Shown here: positions 42,788 through 51,200 of the stretch, piece by piece
Layout: the number at the start of each line of letters is the position of its first letter
Numbering within the stretch: position 1 is the first letter of the stretch
DNA from: XBB1006 sp051877515
GTDB taxonomy: Bacteria > Bacillota > Clostridia > Lachnospirales > Lachnospiraceae
DNA: 54,223 nt
NCBI GenBank assembly: GCA_051877515.1
Contig: JBJEIY010000012.1
Span: 1-54,223, forward strand
Direction of reading: 5' to 3'
Translations under genes and position numbers: made by a program
The notes under the pieces: generated by a model
Told to the model about the DNA's origin: nothing
The model's database searches: none
The model's input: the letters and a program-made list of their open reading frames with translations, nothing else

Positions 42788-44149
42788 ATGAAGAGAGATA
42801 CTCATGAAATTGAAATGTGTGAAGGACCGATTTTTTCGAAACTTCTGATTTTCTCCATTCCGGTTGTGCTTTCGGGGGTGCTTCAGCTTCTTTTTAATGC
42901 AGCAGATGTGATCGTGGTGGGTAGATTTGCAGGCAATGAAGCACTGGCAGCAGTAGGCTCCACCACTTCTTTAATTAATCTGCTTGTGAACCTGTTTCTG
43001 GGATTGTCTATCGGAACCAATGTCATGGTGGCAAGGTACAGCGGAGCCAATAACAAAAAAGATGTGGAGGAGACGGTACATACGGCGATCCTGGCTGCGT
43101 TGGTGTGCGGAGTGATCCTGATCTTTGTGGGACTGTTTTTTACACGTCCCATTTTGATCTTAATGGGATCTCCCCGGAATGTACTTCCTTTGTCTGCCAT
43201 TTATTTAAAGATTTTTTTCCTGGGCATGCCGGCTATGCTGGTGTACAATTTCGGAAGTGCCATCCTTAGGGCAGTGGGAGATACCAGTCGTCCTATGTGG
43301 TATCTTATCGCCGCAGGGGTTCTGAATGTGATCCTGAATCTGTTTTTTGTCATTGTGTGCAGGCTGAGTGTGGTTGGTGTGGCGCTGGCAACCTCCATTT
43401 CACAGCTTTTATCGGCAGGTTTAATCCTTGTTGCATTGCACAGGGAAGAGGGAAACTGCCACCTGAGTATCCGTCAGCTGAAGATCCATAAGCAGAAGCT
43501 GTTACAGTTAATCCGCATTGGTTTGCCGGCAGGTTTGCAGGGGACGATTTTCTCCATTTCCAATGTGTTGATCCAGTCATCCATCAATTCCTTTGGAGCT
43601 ACGGTTATGGCAGGAAATACAGCAGCTTCCAGCATAGAGGGTTTTGTTTATGTAGCCATGAATGCATTCCATCAGACTGCCATCAGCTTTGTGGGACAGA
43701 ACTTCGGTGCACGTAAATGGAACCGTATCCCCAGGATTGGATTCTATTGTATCGGTATGGTAACTGCAGTGGGACTGGTACTGGGCGTGGGTGCCTATGT
43801 TTTTGCCCATCCGTTATTATCCATCTATTCTACCGAGGAAGCAGTGATCCGTTACGGGATCGTCCGGCTGGGTTATATCTGTGCCCCATATTTTATCTGT
43901 GGAATCATGGATACTTTGGTGGGCATTATTCGGGGACTGGGATACTCCGTTATGCCAATGGTGGTATCCCTGATCGGTGCCTGTGGTTTTCGTATCCTGT
44001 GGATTTATACAATTTTCACATGGAACAGGACACTGCCCTGTCTGTACAGTTCCTATCCCATTAGTTGGACGATTACGGCAGGAACACATTTGTTCTGTCT
44101 GGTTTGGATAGTTAAAAAAATGAGGGCAAAACAGGAGGTTAAGTCATGA
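42788..44149 (+). CDS. MATE family efflux transporter
   Basis: A 453-aa, 12-helix exporter with the MATE fold in two six-helix halves. The N-terminal IFSKLLIFSIPVVLSGVLQ and AADVIVVGRFAGNEALAAVG are typical of the MATE/DinF group. These are Na+- or H+-driven exporters of cationic drugs or metabolites; the substrate cannot be read. AAAGAGGC lies before the ATG. The stop codon overlaps the glutaminase start by 4 nt (ATGA). Confidence 0.92.
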   Translation: MKRDTHEIEMCEGPIFSKLLIFSIPVVLSGVLQLLFNAADVIVVGRFAGNEALAAVGSTTSLINLLVNLFLGLSIGTNVMVARYSGANNKKDVEETVHTAILAALVCGVILIFVGLFFTRPILILMGSPRNVLPLSAIYLKIFFLGMPAMLVYNFGSAILRAVGDTSRPMWYLIAAGVLNVILNLFFVIVCRLSVVGVALATSISQLLSAGLILVALHREEGNCHLSIRQLKIHKQKLLQLIRIGLPAGLQGTIFSISNVLIQSSINSFGATVMAGNTAASSIEGFVYVAMNAFHQTAISFVGQNFGARKWNRIPRIGFYCIGMVTAVGLVLGVGAYVFAHPLLSIYSTEEAVIRYGIVRLGYICAPYFICGIMDTLVGIIRGLGYSVMPMVVSLIGACGFRILWIYTIFTWNRTLPCLYSSYPISWTITAGTHLFCLVWIVKKMRAKQEVKS

Positions 44150-45066
44150 TGGAGCAGTTTTTGGAGGAGCTGATGACCTCCTGCAGAAAAGAAACTACCA
44201 AAGGAAAGGTAGCCACCTATATCCCGGAGCTTGCCAAGGTGGATCCGCAACAGCTGGGGATCTGCATCGTGAGTACGGCAGGAAAAGTATACCGGGCAGG
44301 TGATTATAAAAACCCGTTTACCATCCAGAGTGTGGTTAAGCCCATCATCCTGCTGCTGGCTCTTATTGATAACGGAGAAGAGTTTGTGCGGGCCAGGGTA
44401 GGAGTTGAGGCTACGGGAAAACCTTTTGACGCCATTAATATGAGTGGTGAAAGTCTGGAACGGCAGCACATCAATCCTATGGTTAATATGGGAGCCATTG
44501 CCATGTGCGGACTCATTAAGGGAAAAACCACCGATGAAAGGTTTGAGCGTTTATTAAATCTTACGAGACGTCTGGCCGGCAATCCGGATATTCATGTGAA
44601 TGAGCAGGTATACCTGTCGGAAAAGCGGACAGGCAATAAAAACCGGGCCCTTGCATTTCTGCTGAAATCCTACGGATTGATCACGGATGAGGTAGAGGAC
44701 GTGGTGGATATGTATTTTAAGGCTTGCTCCATTAGTGTAAACTGCGAGGATCTTGCCAATATCGGATATTGTTTCTGCAGTCGGGGAAAACTGCCCCTTT
44801 CCGATGAACGGGTGTTTGAAAGCAAGTATGCTACTTATGTGAATGCCATTCTCACCACCTGTGGCATGTACGACGGATCCGGCGAATTTGCCATTAATGT
44901 AGGCATTCCGGCTAAATCCGGTGTTGGCGGCGGAATTATGGGCGTAGTGCCCACCCGGATGGGGATTGGCATTTTTTCTCCCGGATTAGATGAAAAAGGA
45001 AACAGCTATGCAGGGATCCGTGCCCTGGAAAAATTATCGAAAGAGATGTACTTAAGTATATTTTAG
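44146..45066 (+). CDS. glsA: Glutaminase A
   Basis: A 306-aa serine-dependent beta-lactamase-like enzyme that converts glutamine to glutamate and ammonia. The catalytic Ser-x-x-Lys is S62-K65 in IQSVVKP, followed by NPMVNMGAIA and the C-terminal SGVGGGIMGVVP. AGGAGG is 7 nt from ATG 44146. The 4-nt overlap with the MATE gene implies coupled translation. Glutamate plus ammonia can serve acid resistance; a link to the MATE substrate is only a guess. Confidence 0.94.
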   Translation: MMEQFLEELMTSCRKETTKGKVATYIPELAKVDPQQLGICIVSTAGKVYRAGDYKNPFTIQSVVKPIILLLALIDNGEEFVRARVGVEATGKPFDAINMSGESLERQHINPMVNMGAIAMCGLIKGKTTDERFERLLNLTRRLAGNPDIHVNEQVYLSEKRTGNKNRALAFLLKSYGLITDEVEDVVDMYFKACSISVNCEDLANIGYCFCSRGKLPLSDERVFESKYATYVNAILTTCGMYDGSGEFAINVGIPAKSGVGGGIMGVVPTRMGIGIFSPGLDEKGNSYAGIRALEKLSKEMYLSIF

Positions 45067-45076
45067 GAGGTACCAA

Positions 45077-46246
45077 ATGGTTGAATGGTTAGCGAAACAT
45101 GTGATCAAAGACAGTGAGAATATATCCGACGGTAAGGTGCGCGGACAGTATGGAACACTGTGCAGCATCATGGGAATTGTGTTCAATGTTTTCCTGTTTG
45201 CGGTAAAATATCTTGCAGGAAGTTTAAGCGGCTCTATTGCTATTGTGGCAGATTCTTTTAACAGTTTGTCAGATGCGGGTTCTTCCATTATTACTCTGAC
45301 AGGATTTAAGTTGGCAGAGAAAAAACCGGATCCGGATCATCCCTTTGGGCATGGTCGGATGGAGTATCTTTCCGGGCTGGTGGTAGCATTTCTGGTTTTA
45401 CTTATGGGAGTGGAATTATTAAAGGGCGCCGTGAACAAAATCCTTCATCCGGAACCTGTGGAAGGCGGTACCGTGGTATTGGTAATCCTGGTGGTGTCCA
45501 TTCTGGTAAAATGCTATATGGCTTTTTATAATAACCGGATCGGTAAGAAGATCAATTCTTCGGCCATGAAGGCCACCTCCACAGACAGTCTTTCGGATGC
45601 GGTTTCTACTTTTGTGGTTTTACTCTGTACGGTTGCAGCCCAGTATACCAGTGTAAATCTGGATGGCTGGTGCGGTCTTCTGGTGTCGGCGTTGGTTCTT
45701 TATGCAGGAATCGGAGCTGTAAAGGAAACCATGGATCCGTTGCTGGGACAGCCGCCGGAACAGGAATTTGTGGACAGTATTGAGCAGATCGTGATGGCAC
45801 ATGAGCAGATCATAGGTATCCATGATCTGGTGGTTCATGATTATGGTCCGGGACGGCTTATGATCTCTCTGCATGCAGAGGTGCCGGGGGACAGTGATAT
45901 ATTTGAAGTGCATGATCTGATTGATAACGTAGAACAGGAGCTTGACAAAAAGCTGGGTTGTGAAGCTACCATACATATGGATCCTATTGCAGTAGGCGAT
46001 GAACAGACAAAGCAGTTAAAACGTGTTGTGACGGATATCATCAAGGATATTGACGAGAATCTGACTCTGCACGATTTCCGGATCGTAACCGGTCCAACTC
46101 ACACCAATCTGGTTTTTGATGTGGTAAAACCGGCAGGGTTTCAGATGGAAAATGCCAGACTTACCGGTATCATTCAGGAGAGGGTAACGGCGTATGATAA
46201 GCGGTGTTTTACGGTGATCAAAGTAGATCAGGCGTATGTGAAATAA
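45077..46246 (+). CDS. CDF family divalent metal exporter, probably manganese type
   Basis: A 389-aa protein with six membrane helices, then a cytoplasmic metal-binding domain (about 215-300) and a further C-terminal region. In helix 2 the metal site reads NSLSD (N-x3-D) and in helix 5 DSLSD (D-x3-D). N-D/D-D is the pattern of Mn-exporting CDFs such as MntE, unlike the H-D/H-D of zinc exporters. DHPFGHGRMEYLSG after helix 2 is a CDF hallmark. AGGAGG lies 7 nt upstream. The transcript ends at the first nested hairpin. Confidence 0.9.
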   Translation: MVEWLAKHVIKDSENISDGKVRGQYGTLCSIMGIVFNVFLFAVKYLAGSLSGSIAIVADSFNSLSDAGSSIITLTGFKLAEKKPDPDHPFGHGRMEYLSGLVVAFLVLLMGVELLKGAVNKILHPEPVEGGTVVLVILVVSILVKCYMAFYNNRIGKKINSSAMKATSTDSLSDAVSTFVVLLCTVAAQYTSVNLDGWCGLLVSALVLYAGIGAVKETMDPLLGQPPEQEFVDSIEQIVMAHEQIIGIHDLVVHDYGPGRLMISLHAEVPGDSDIFEVHDLIDNVEQELDKKLGCEATIHMDPIAVGDEQTKQLKRVVTDIIKDIDENLTLHDFRIVTGPTHTNLVFDVVKPAGFQMENARLTGIIQERVTAYDKRCFTVIKVDQAYVK

Positions 46247-46251
46247 AGGGG

Positions 46252-46320
46252 CGGAAGAAGACAAGGGGCTTCGCTGGTTGATGCTTCGCATCAAAATCGC
46301 TTAGCCCTTGTCTTCTTCCG
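46252..46320. repeat. Nested palindromic element, copy A
   Basis: Outer arms 46252-46267 and 46305-46320 pair perfectly over 16 bp, or 18 bp if one G is bulged. Between them is a 32-nt core (46271-46302) with its own hairpin, TTGATGC (46278-46284), loop TTC, GCATCAA (46288-46294). The core is 25/32 identical to copy B, while the outer arms are unrelated. It is followed by GTTTCATTCT, a poor T tract for a terminator. It lies between the CDF gene and the alcohol dehydrogenase gene. Confidence 0.8.
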
Positions 46321-46356
46321 TTTCATTCTAAATGAATAATTTATAAAGGAGAAAGT

Positions 46357-47541
46357 ATGAATAATTTTATCTATGAGACACCTACAAAGGTTTATTTTGG
46401 TAAGGATGAGGAACTGAAAGTCGGTAAACTGGTGGCTGAATATACGCCTAAAAAGGTGCTGCTGCATTATGGTGGTAAATCAGCCAAAGCCAGTGGACTG
46501 CTGGACAGAGTCAGAAAGAGTCTGTCAGATGAAAATATCAGTTTTGTGGAGCTGGGAGGAGTGGTAGCCAATCCTGAATTGTCATTGGTACGCAAGGGCA
46601 TAGCACTGTGTCTTGAGGAAGGAGTAGACTTTGTGTTGGCCGTAGGTGGAGGGTCAGTTTTGGATTCTGCCAAGGATATAGCGAATGGAGTAGCCAATCC
46701 CGAAGTAGATGTGTGGGATTTCTCCATAGGTAGGGCAGTGCCTTCGAAGACACTGAATAAGGGATGCATACTGACACTGGCGGCAGCCGGATCAGAGATG
46801 TCCAACTCCTGTGTCATCTCAAATACTGAGACTGGTGAAAAAAGGGGCTATGGATGCAGTGCCAATAGGATGAATTTTGCAATTGAAAATCCCGAACTGA
46901 CCTATACGGTGCCGGCCTATCAGACAGCCTGTGGAGCAGTAGATATAGCTATGCATACTATAGAGAGATATTTCTGCCCTGGTACTGATACATACCTGAC
47001 AGATGCTGTAGCTGAGGCCATCATCAAGAGTGTCATGAAGGCTGGCAATGACTGTCTGCGGGATCCGGAAAATTATGAGGCCAGAGCCAATATGATGTGG
47101 GCGTCCTCTTTGGCGCACAATGGGCTGACCCAGTGCGGGCGCGAGTTCATGCTTATAGTGCATCAGCTCGAACATGAGGTATCAGGCATGTATCCCCAAA
47201 TCGCACATGGAGCAGGATTGGCGGCACTATGGTGTAGCTGGGCCAGATATGTCTATAAAGCCAATATTCCAAGGTGGCTGCAGTATGCCTCCCATATATG
47301 GAATTTGGATATAGATTTTGAGCATCCCGAGACTACCATCGAGATGGCGATAGATAAGCAGGAGGAGTATTATGCTGCGATGGGTATGCCTACCAATCTG
47401 CAGATGCTTGGTGTAGAGGAGAGTGCTCTTGAAAAATTGGCATTTGATTGCTCACGGGGTAAGACCAGAACACTGATAGGTGATAAGCCACTGGCTTATG
47501 AGGATATTCTGGAGATATATCGCATGGCATATGATGCATAA
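46357..47541 (+). CDS. Iron-containing alcohol dehydrogenase (BdhA/YqhD-like)
   Basis: A 394-aa NAD(P)H-dependent group III dehydrogenase, often called butanol dehydrogenase. The nucleotide loop AVGGGSVLDSAK is near residue 95-106, and the metal-site region has DIAMHTIERYF, then HQLEHEVSG and AHGAGLAALW, providing the His and Asp ligands. It reduces aldehydes to alcohols in fermentation; the real substrate is unknown. AAGGAG precedes the ATG. Codon use is odd: 12 of 22 Ile codons are ATA, against about 4 of 31 in the neighbouring CDF gene. It is bracketed by nested palindromes A and B. Together these suggest separate origin. Confidence 0.93.
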   Translation: MNNFIYETPTKVYFGKDEELKVGKLVAEYTPKKVLLHYGGKSAKASGLLDRVRKSLSDENISFVELGGVVANPELSLVRKGIALCLEEGVDFVLAVGGGSVLDSAKDIANGVANPEVDVWDFSIGRAVPSKTLNKGCILTLAAAGSEMSNSCVISNTETGEKRGYGCSANRMNFAIENPELTYTVPAYQTACGAVDIAMHTIERYFCPGTDTYLTDAVAEAIIKSVMKAGNDCLRDPENYEARANMMWASSLAHNGLTQCGREFMLIVHQLEHEVSGMYPQIAHGAGLAALWCSWARYVYKANIPRWLQYASHIWNLDIDFEHPETTIEMAIDKQEEYYAAMGMPTNLQMLGVEESALEKLAFDCSRGKTRTLIGDKPLAYEDILEIYRMAYDA

Positions 47542-47594
47542 GCAGATAATGAGATTTCTATGTAAACAGAGTTGAAATTCAAAACAGCAGAAAT

Positions 47595-47676
47595 AAAATA
47601 AGATAAGTGTACTTCACTGGTTGGCGCTGCGCGTCAAAATCGTTCAGTACACCTATCTTATTTTTTCTTCTTTTTT
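47595..47676. repeat. Nested palindromic element, copy B
   Basis: Outer arms 47595-47613 and 47646-47664 pair over 19 bp with one mismatch. The 32-nt core (47614-47645) has an inner stem TTGGCGC (47621-47627), loop TGC, GCGTCAA (47631-47637). It is in the same orientation as copy A. A long T-rich tract (47661-47676) follows, so this copy could also terminate transcription, for the dehydrogenase on plus and panD on minus. Confidence 0.8.
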
Positions 47677-48079
47677 AAATGATCTCCCCTATAGTGTGCT
47701 CCAACTTCCCATGTTTTTCATAGTGGGTTTTTGTCACAATCTCATTTTTGGAGTTTACAAACACGACGTTTGGTACGTGATGCTCTGCTTCTTCCGGTGT
47801 CATATTGGCATAAGCCATGATGATTACATGATCCCCGGGATTGACCAGAAGTGCCGCAGCACCGTTCAAACAGATCATTCCGGAACCCGGTTCTCCTTCA
47901 ATGGTATATGTTTCAAGGCGGTTGCCATTTTCAACATCGGCGATCTGAACATACTGATATTCGCGGATTCCGGCTGCTTCTAACAACAGCGGATCCACAG
48001 TAATACTGCCAACATAATCCGGCTCAGCCTGGGTTACTACAGCACGGTGGATTTTTCCCTGTAACATTGTGATTTCCAT
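47675..48079 (-). CDS. panD: Aspartate 1-decarboxylase
   Basis: Makes beta-alanine from aspartate for pantothenate and CoA. At 134 aa, it has MLQGKIHRAVVTQAEPDYVGS near the N-terminus (given as positions 5-25), with the Gly-Ser self-cleavage site that creates the pyruvoyl cofactor, then YTIEGEPGSGMICLNGAAA and NPGDHVIIMAY. ATG 48079 has AAAGGAG about 10 nt upstream; a further in-frame ATG 48106 lies above that site. panB and panC are not nearby. Confidence 0.95.
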   Translation of the reverse strand: MEITMLQGKIHRAVVTQAEPDYVGSITVDPLLLEAAGIREYQYVQIADVENGNRLETYTIEGEPGSGMICLNGAAALLVNPGDHVIIMAYANMTPEEAEHHVPNVVFVNSKNEIVTKTHYEKHGKLEHTIGEII

Positions 48080-48114
48080 AGTACGAAGTCTCCTTTCGTT
48101 TTTCACAAGAAAAT

Positions 48115-48142
48115 ATTATAGCACCGGTGCATAAGCTTGAAA
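48115..48142 (-). promoter_or_regulatory. panD promoter with a palindrome in the spacer
   Basis: On the minus strand -35 TTTCAA (48142-48137) and -10 TATAAT (48120-48115) are 16 nt apart. A perfect 10-bp palindrome, GCACCGGTGC (48121-48130), fills most of the spacer next to the -10, a position suited to repression. Confidence 0.55.
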
Positions 48143-48184
48143 AGACCTATTTTTCATCCGAGGATTTGTTTATAAAAATTTTAC

Positions 48185-48235
48185 TTGCATCCCGGATTGC
48201 AGATGGTATAATGAATCAAGACTGACCGGTCGGTC
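48185..48235 (+). promoter_or_regulatory. RND-tetR promoter and TetR-type operator
   Basis: -35 TTGCAT (48185-48190), -10 TATAAT (48207-48212), spacing 16. A 16-bp near-perfect palindrome, GACTGACCGGTCGGTC (48220-48235, one mismatch between halves), covers the expected transcription start, 24 bp before the ATG. It is the likely site of the TetR protein encoded at the operon end. Confidence 0.8.
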
Positions 48236-48259
48236 GGAAGAACGGATAGGAGGAAAAAC

Positions 48260-51200
48260 ATGATATCAAAATTTAGTGTAAAGAAACCTTACACAGTGCT
48301 TGTGGGTATTGTGCTGGTACTGATCTTAGGCTTTATTTCGGTAACCAGAATGTCTACGGATCTTTTGCCCAGTATGAATATGCCCTATGCCATCGTAGTT
48401 ACCACAGATGTGGGAGCGACGCCGGAAGAGGTGGAAAAAGAAGTTACTGCACCCATTGAGGCAGCCATGGCTTCTATGACGGATATTAAAAATATTTCAT
48501 CTGTGTCCCAGGATAACTATTCCATGGTGATTCTGGAATTTGAACAGAGTGCAGAGATGGATTCCATTACAGTGGAGATGAGAGAAAGTCTGGATATGCT
48601 GGCTTCAACCTGGCCGGACCGTGTAGGGAATCCCTCCATTATGAAGATTAATCCGGATATGATGCCGGTTCTGATCACGGCAGTTTCCATGGAAGGAATG
48701 AGTGCACAGGAACTGACGGAATATGTGGACAATGAAATTGTTCCGGAGATTGAAAGTGTGGCCGGCGTTGGCTCTGTCAATGTATCCGGCGGAGTGGAAA
48801 CCTCCATCAGGGTCAACGTGGACAACGATAAGATTGCCAAGTTGAATGATAAGGTGAAGAAGGCTCTGGATAAGAAATTTGCAGATGCAGAAAGGGAAAT
48901 TAAGGATGCTGAGAAGTCCCTGAAAAGTCAGAGTTCTAAGCTGGAAAGCGGAGAGCAGGAACTGATCGGTTCTACTACAGAAGCCGTTAACCAGCTGACC
49001 GATCAGAAAGTCAGCCTGCTGCAGACGAAGGCCCAGCTGAAAGAGAAGATTACCGAGATGAAAGGCAGTCTTACCGGGGATGTTACGGCAGATGCCATGA
49101 TCCAGAACGGCATTGCATCATTGGAGGAGAATATCCGGGAGATTGACAACGGCATTGAAACCATCAACCAGAATCTTTCCAAGCTAAATGCTTCACAGAT
49201 TTCCGGAGCTGTAGAGATGGGTAGCGCGTCTGCCCAGGTAGCCAGCGGACAGACCAGTCTGAAAGAAGCACTGGACAGTCTTGAAGAAAGCAAGGAAGCT
49301 GCATATGAGGCATCGGATCTTACCACGATCCTGACAGAGGAAGCATTGGGAGGAATCCTGTCTGCACAGAATTTTGATATGCCGGCAGGATATGTAGAAA
49401 AAGACGGAACCCAGTATATGGTCCGGGTTGGAGAGGATGTAGCCGACATAGATGAGCTTACCAACCTGATTGTGCTGGACCTGAATATGGATGATGTGGA
49501 TCCGATATATTTAAATGATATTGCGACGGTGGAATATGTGGATGATTCCGCAGATGTATATACCAGCATTAACGGAGAGCCGGGAATCCTGCTGACCATA
49601 GAAAAGCAGACCGGATATTCAACCGGAGATGTAACGGATGCTGCCATCGAAAAGATGAAATCTCTGGAGGATCATACAGAGGGATTGTCAACCGAAATCA
49701 TTATGGATCAGGGAATCTATATCAGTTATATTGTAGATTCTGTTGTCCAGAATATGGTCATCGGAGGAATCCTGGCAATTCTGATCCTGTTGATCTTTTT
49801 ACGAAATATAAAACCGACCCTGGTGATTGCCTGCTCCATCCCTGTCAGTGTGGTTACCGCCGTAGTGCTGATGTATTTTAGTGGCGTAACCTTAAATATT
49901 ATTTCACTCTCAGGATTGGCTTTGGGAATCGGTATGCTGGTAGATAACTCTATCGTAGTGATTGAAAATATCTACCGGATGCGTAATTTGGGAATCCCTG
50001 CGAAGGAAGCTGCTGTTAAGGGCGCAAAGCAGGTTACTTCAGCCATTACCGCCTCCACGCTTACCACAGCCTGCGTATTCCTTCCGATTGTGTTTACAGA
50101 GGGAGTTACCCGTCAGCTGTTTGTGGATATGGGACTGACGATTGCGTACTCCCTGCTGGCAAGTCTTATCATTGCACTGACGTTTGTGCCAATGATGGCT
50201 TCCGGAGTACTTGCAAAAAATAAGGAAAAAGAACACAGGATCATGGACAGGATCCAGACGGTATATGCAAAGATATTAAAGGTGGCGTTACGTTTCAAAC
50301 CCGCGGTGTTGCTCCTGGCATTGGTATTGTTGGTGGTAAGTGCCATGGGTGCTGTATCCCGGGGAACTGCATTTTTACCTTCTATGGAGAGTACCCAGAT
50401 GACAGCTACCTATACAGCACCGGAAGATCTGTCACTGGAAGAGGTGGGGGATCTTTCTGACAAGATCATCAGCCGGATGTTAACAGTAGATGGCGTTCAG
50501 ACAGTAGGCGCCATGGCAGGAAGTACTTCCATGATGGAAACGGGAGGCGGTTCCGGTGATGCAAACAGCGTGACCATGTATCTGATCCTGGATGAGGAAA
50601 AAGAGTTATCCAACAATGAAATCATAAAAGAAATAGAAAAGAAGACCGCAGATGTGGAAGGAGAACTGGATGTGCAGGCATCTGCAATGGATATCTCCGC
50701 TTATATGACCAGCGGGATCCAGGTAAATGTGACAGGTCGTGATCTGGATACACTACAGGATCTGACAGGCCAGGTACAGGAAATCGTATCCGGTACGGAA
50801 GGAATAGAGGATGTCAGCAGTGGTCTGGATAATCGGATCAGCGGTATTAAAGTGAAGGTGGATAAAGAAAAAGCAGCTCAGTATTCCATGACTGTGGCAC
50901 AGGTCTATCAGACAGTAGCAGCGCAGCTTACCAAGAGTGAAAGTGTTACCACGATTTCCACGGATACCGCAGATTATGAGGTGTATTTAGAGACCAGTGA
51001 TGCCAGGGAACTTCAGCTTGAGGATATCAAAAATATTACCTTTACCTATAAGAACCAGGATGGAGAGAAAGAAGAAATTCCCATTAAGAAGATCGCAAAG
51101 ATCGAAGAAATCCAGTCCTTAAGTGCTATCCGCAGAGATTCACAGAACCGGTACATCAGCATCAATGCACAGGTTGACGAAGACCATAACGTGGGTCTGG

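Noticed and set aside
46252..47664. Integron attC-like cassette boundaries around the dehydrogenase gene
   Set aside because: attC sites have conserved ends (core sites) and variable centres; here the centre is conserved and the ends vary. No integrase gene is present.
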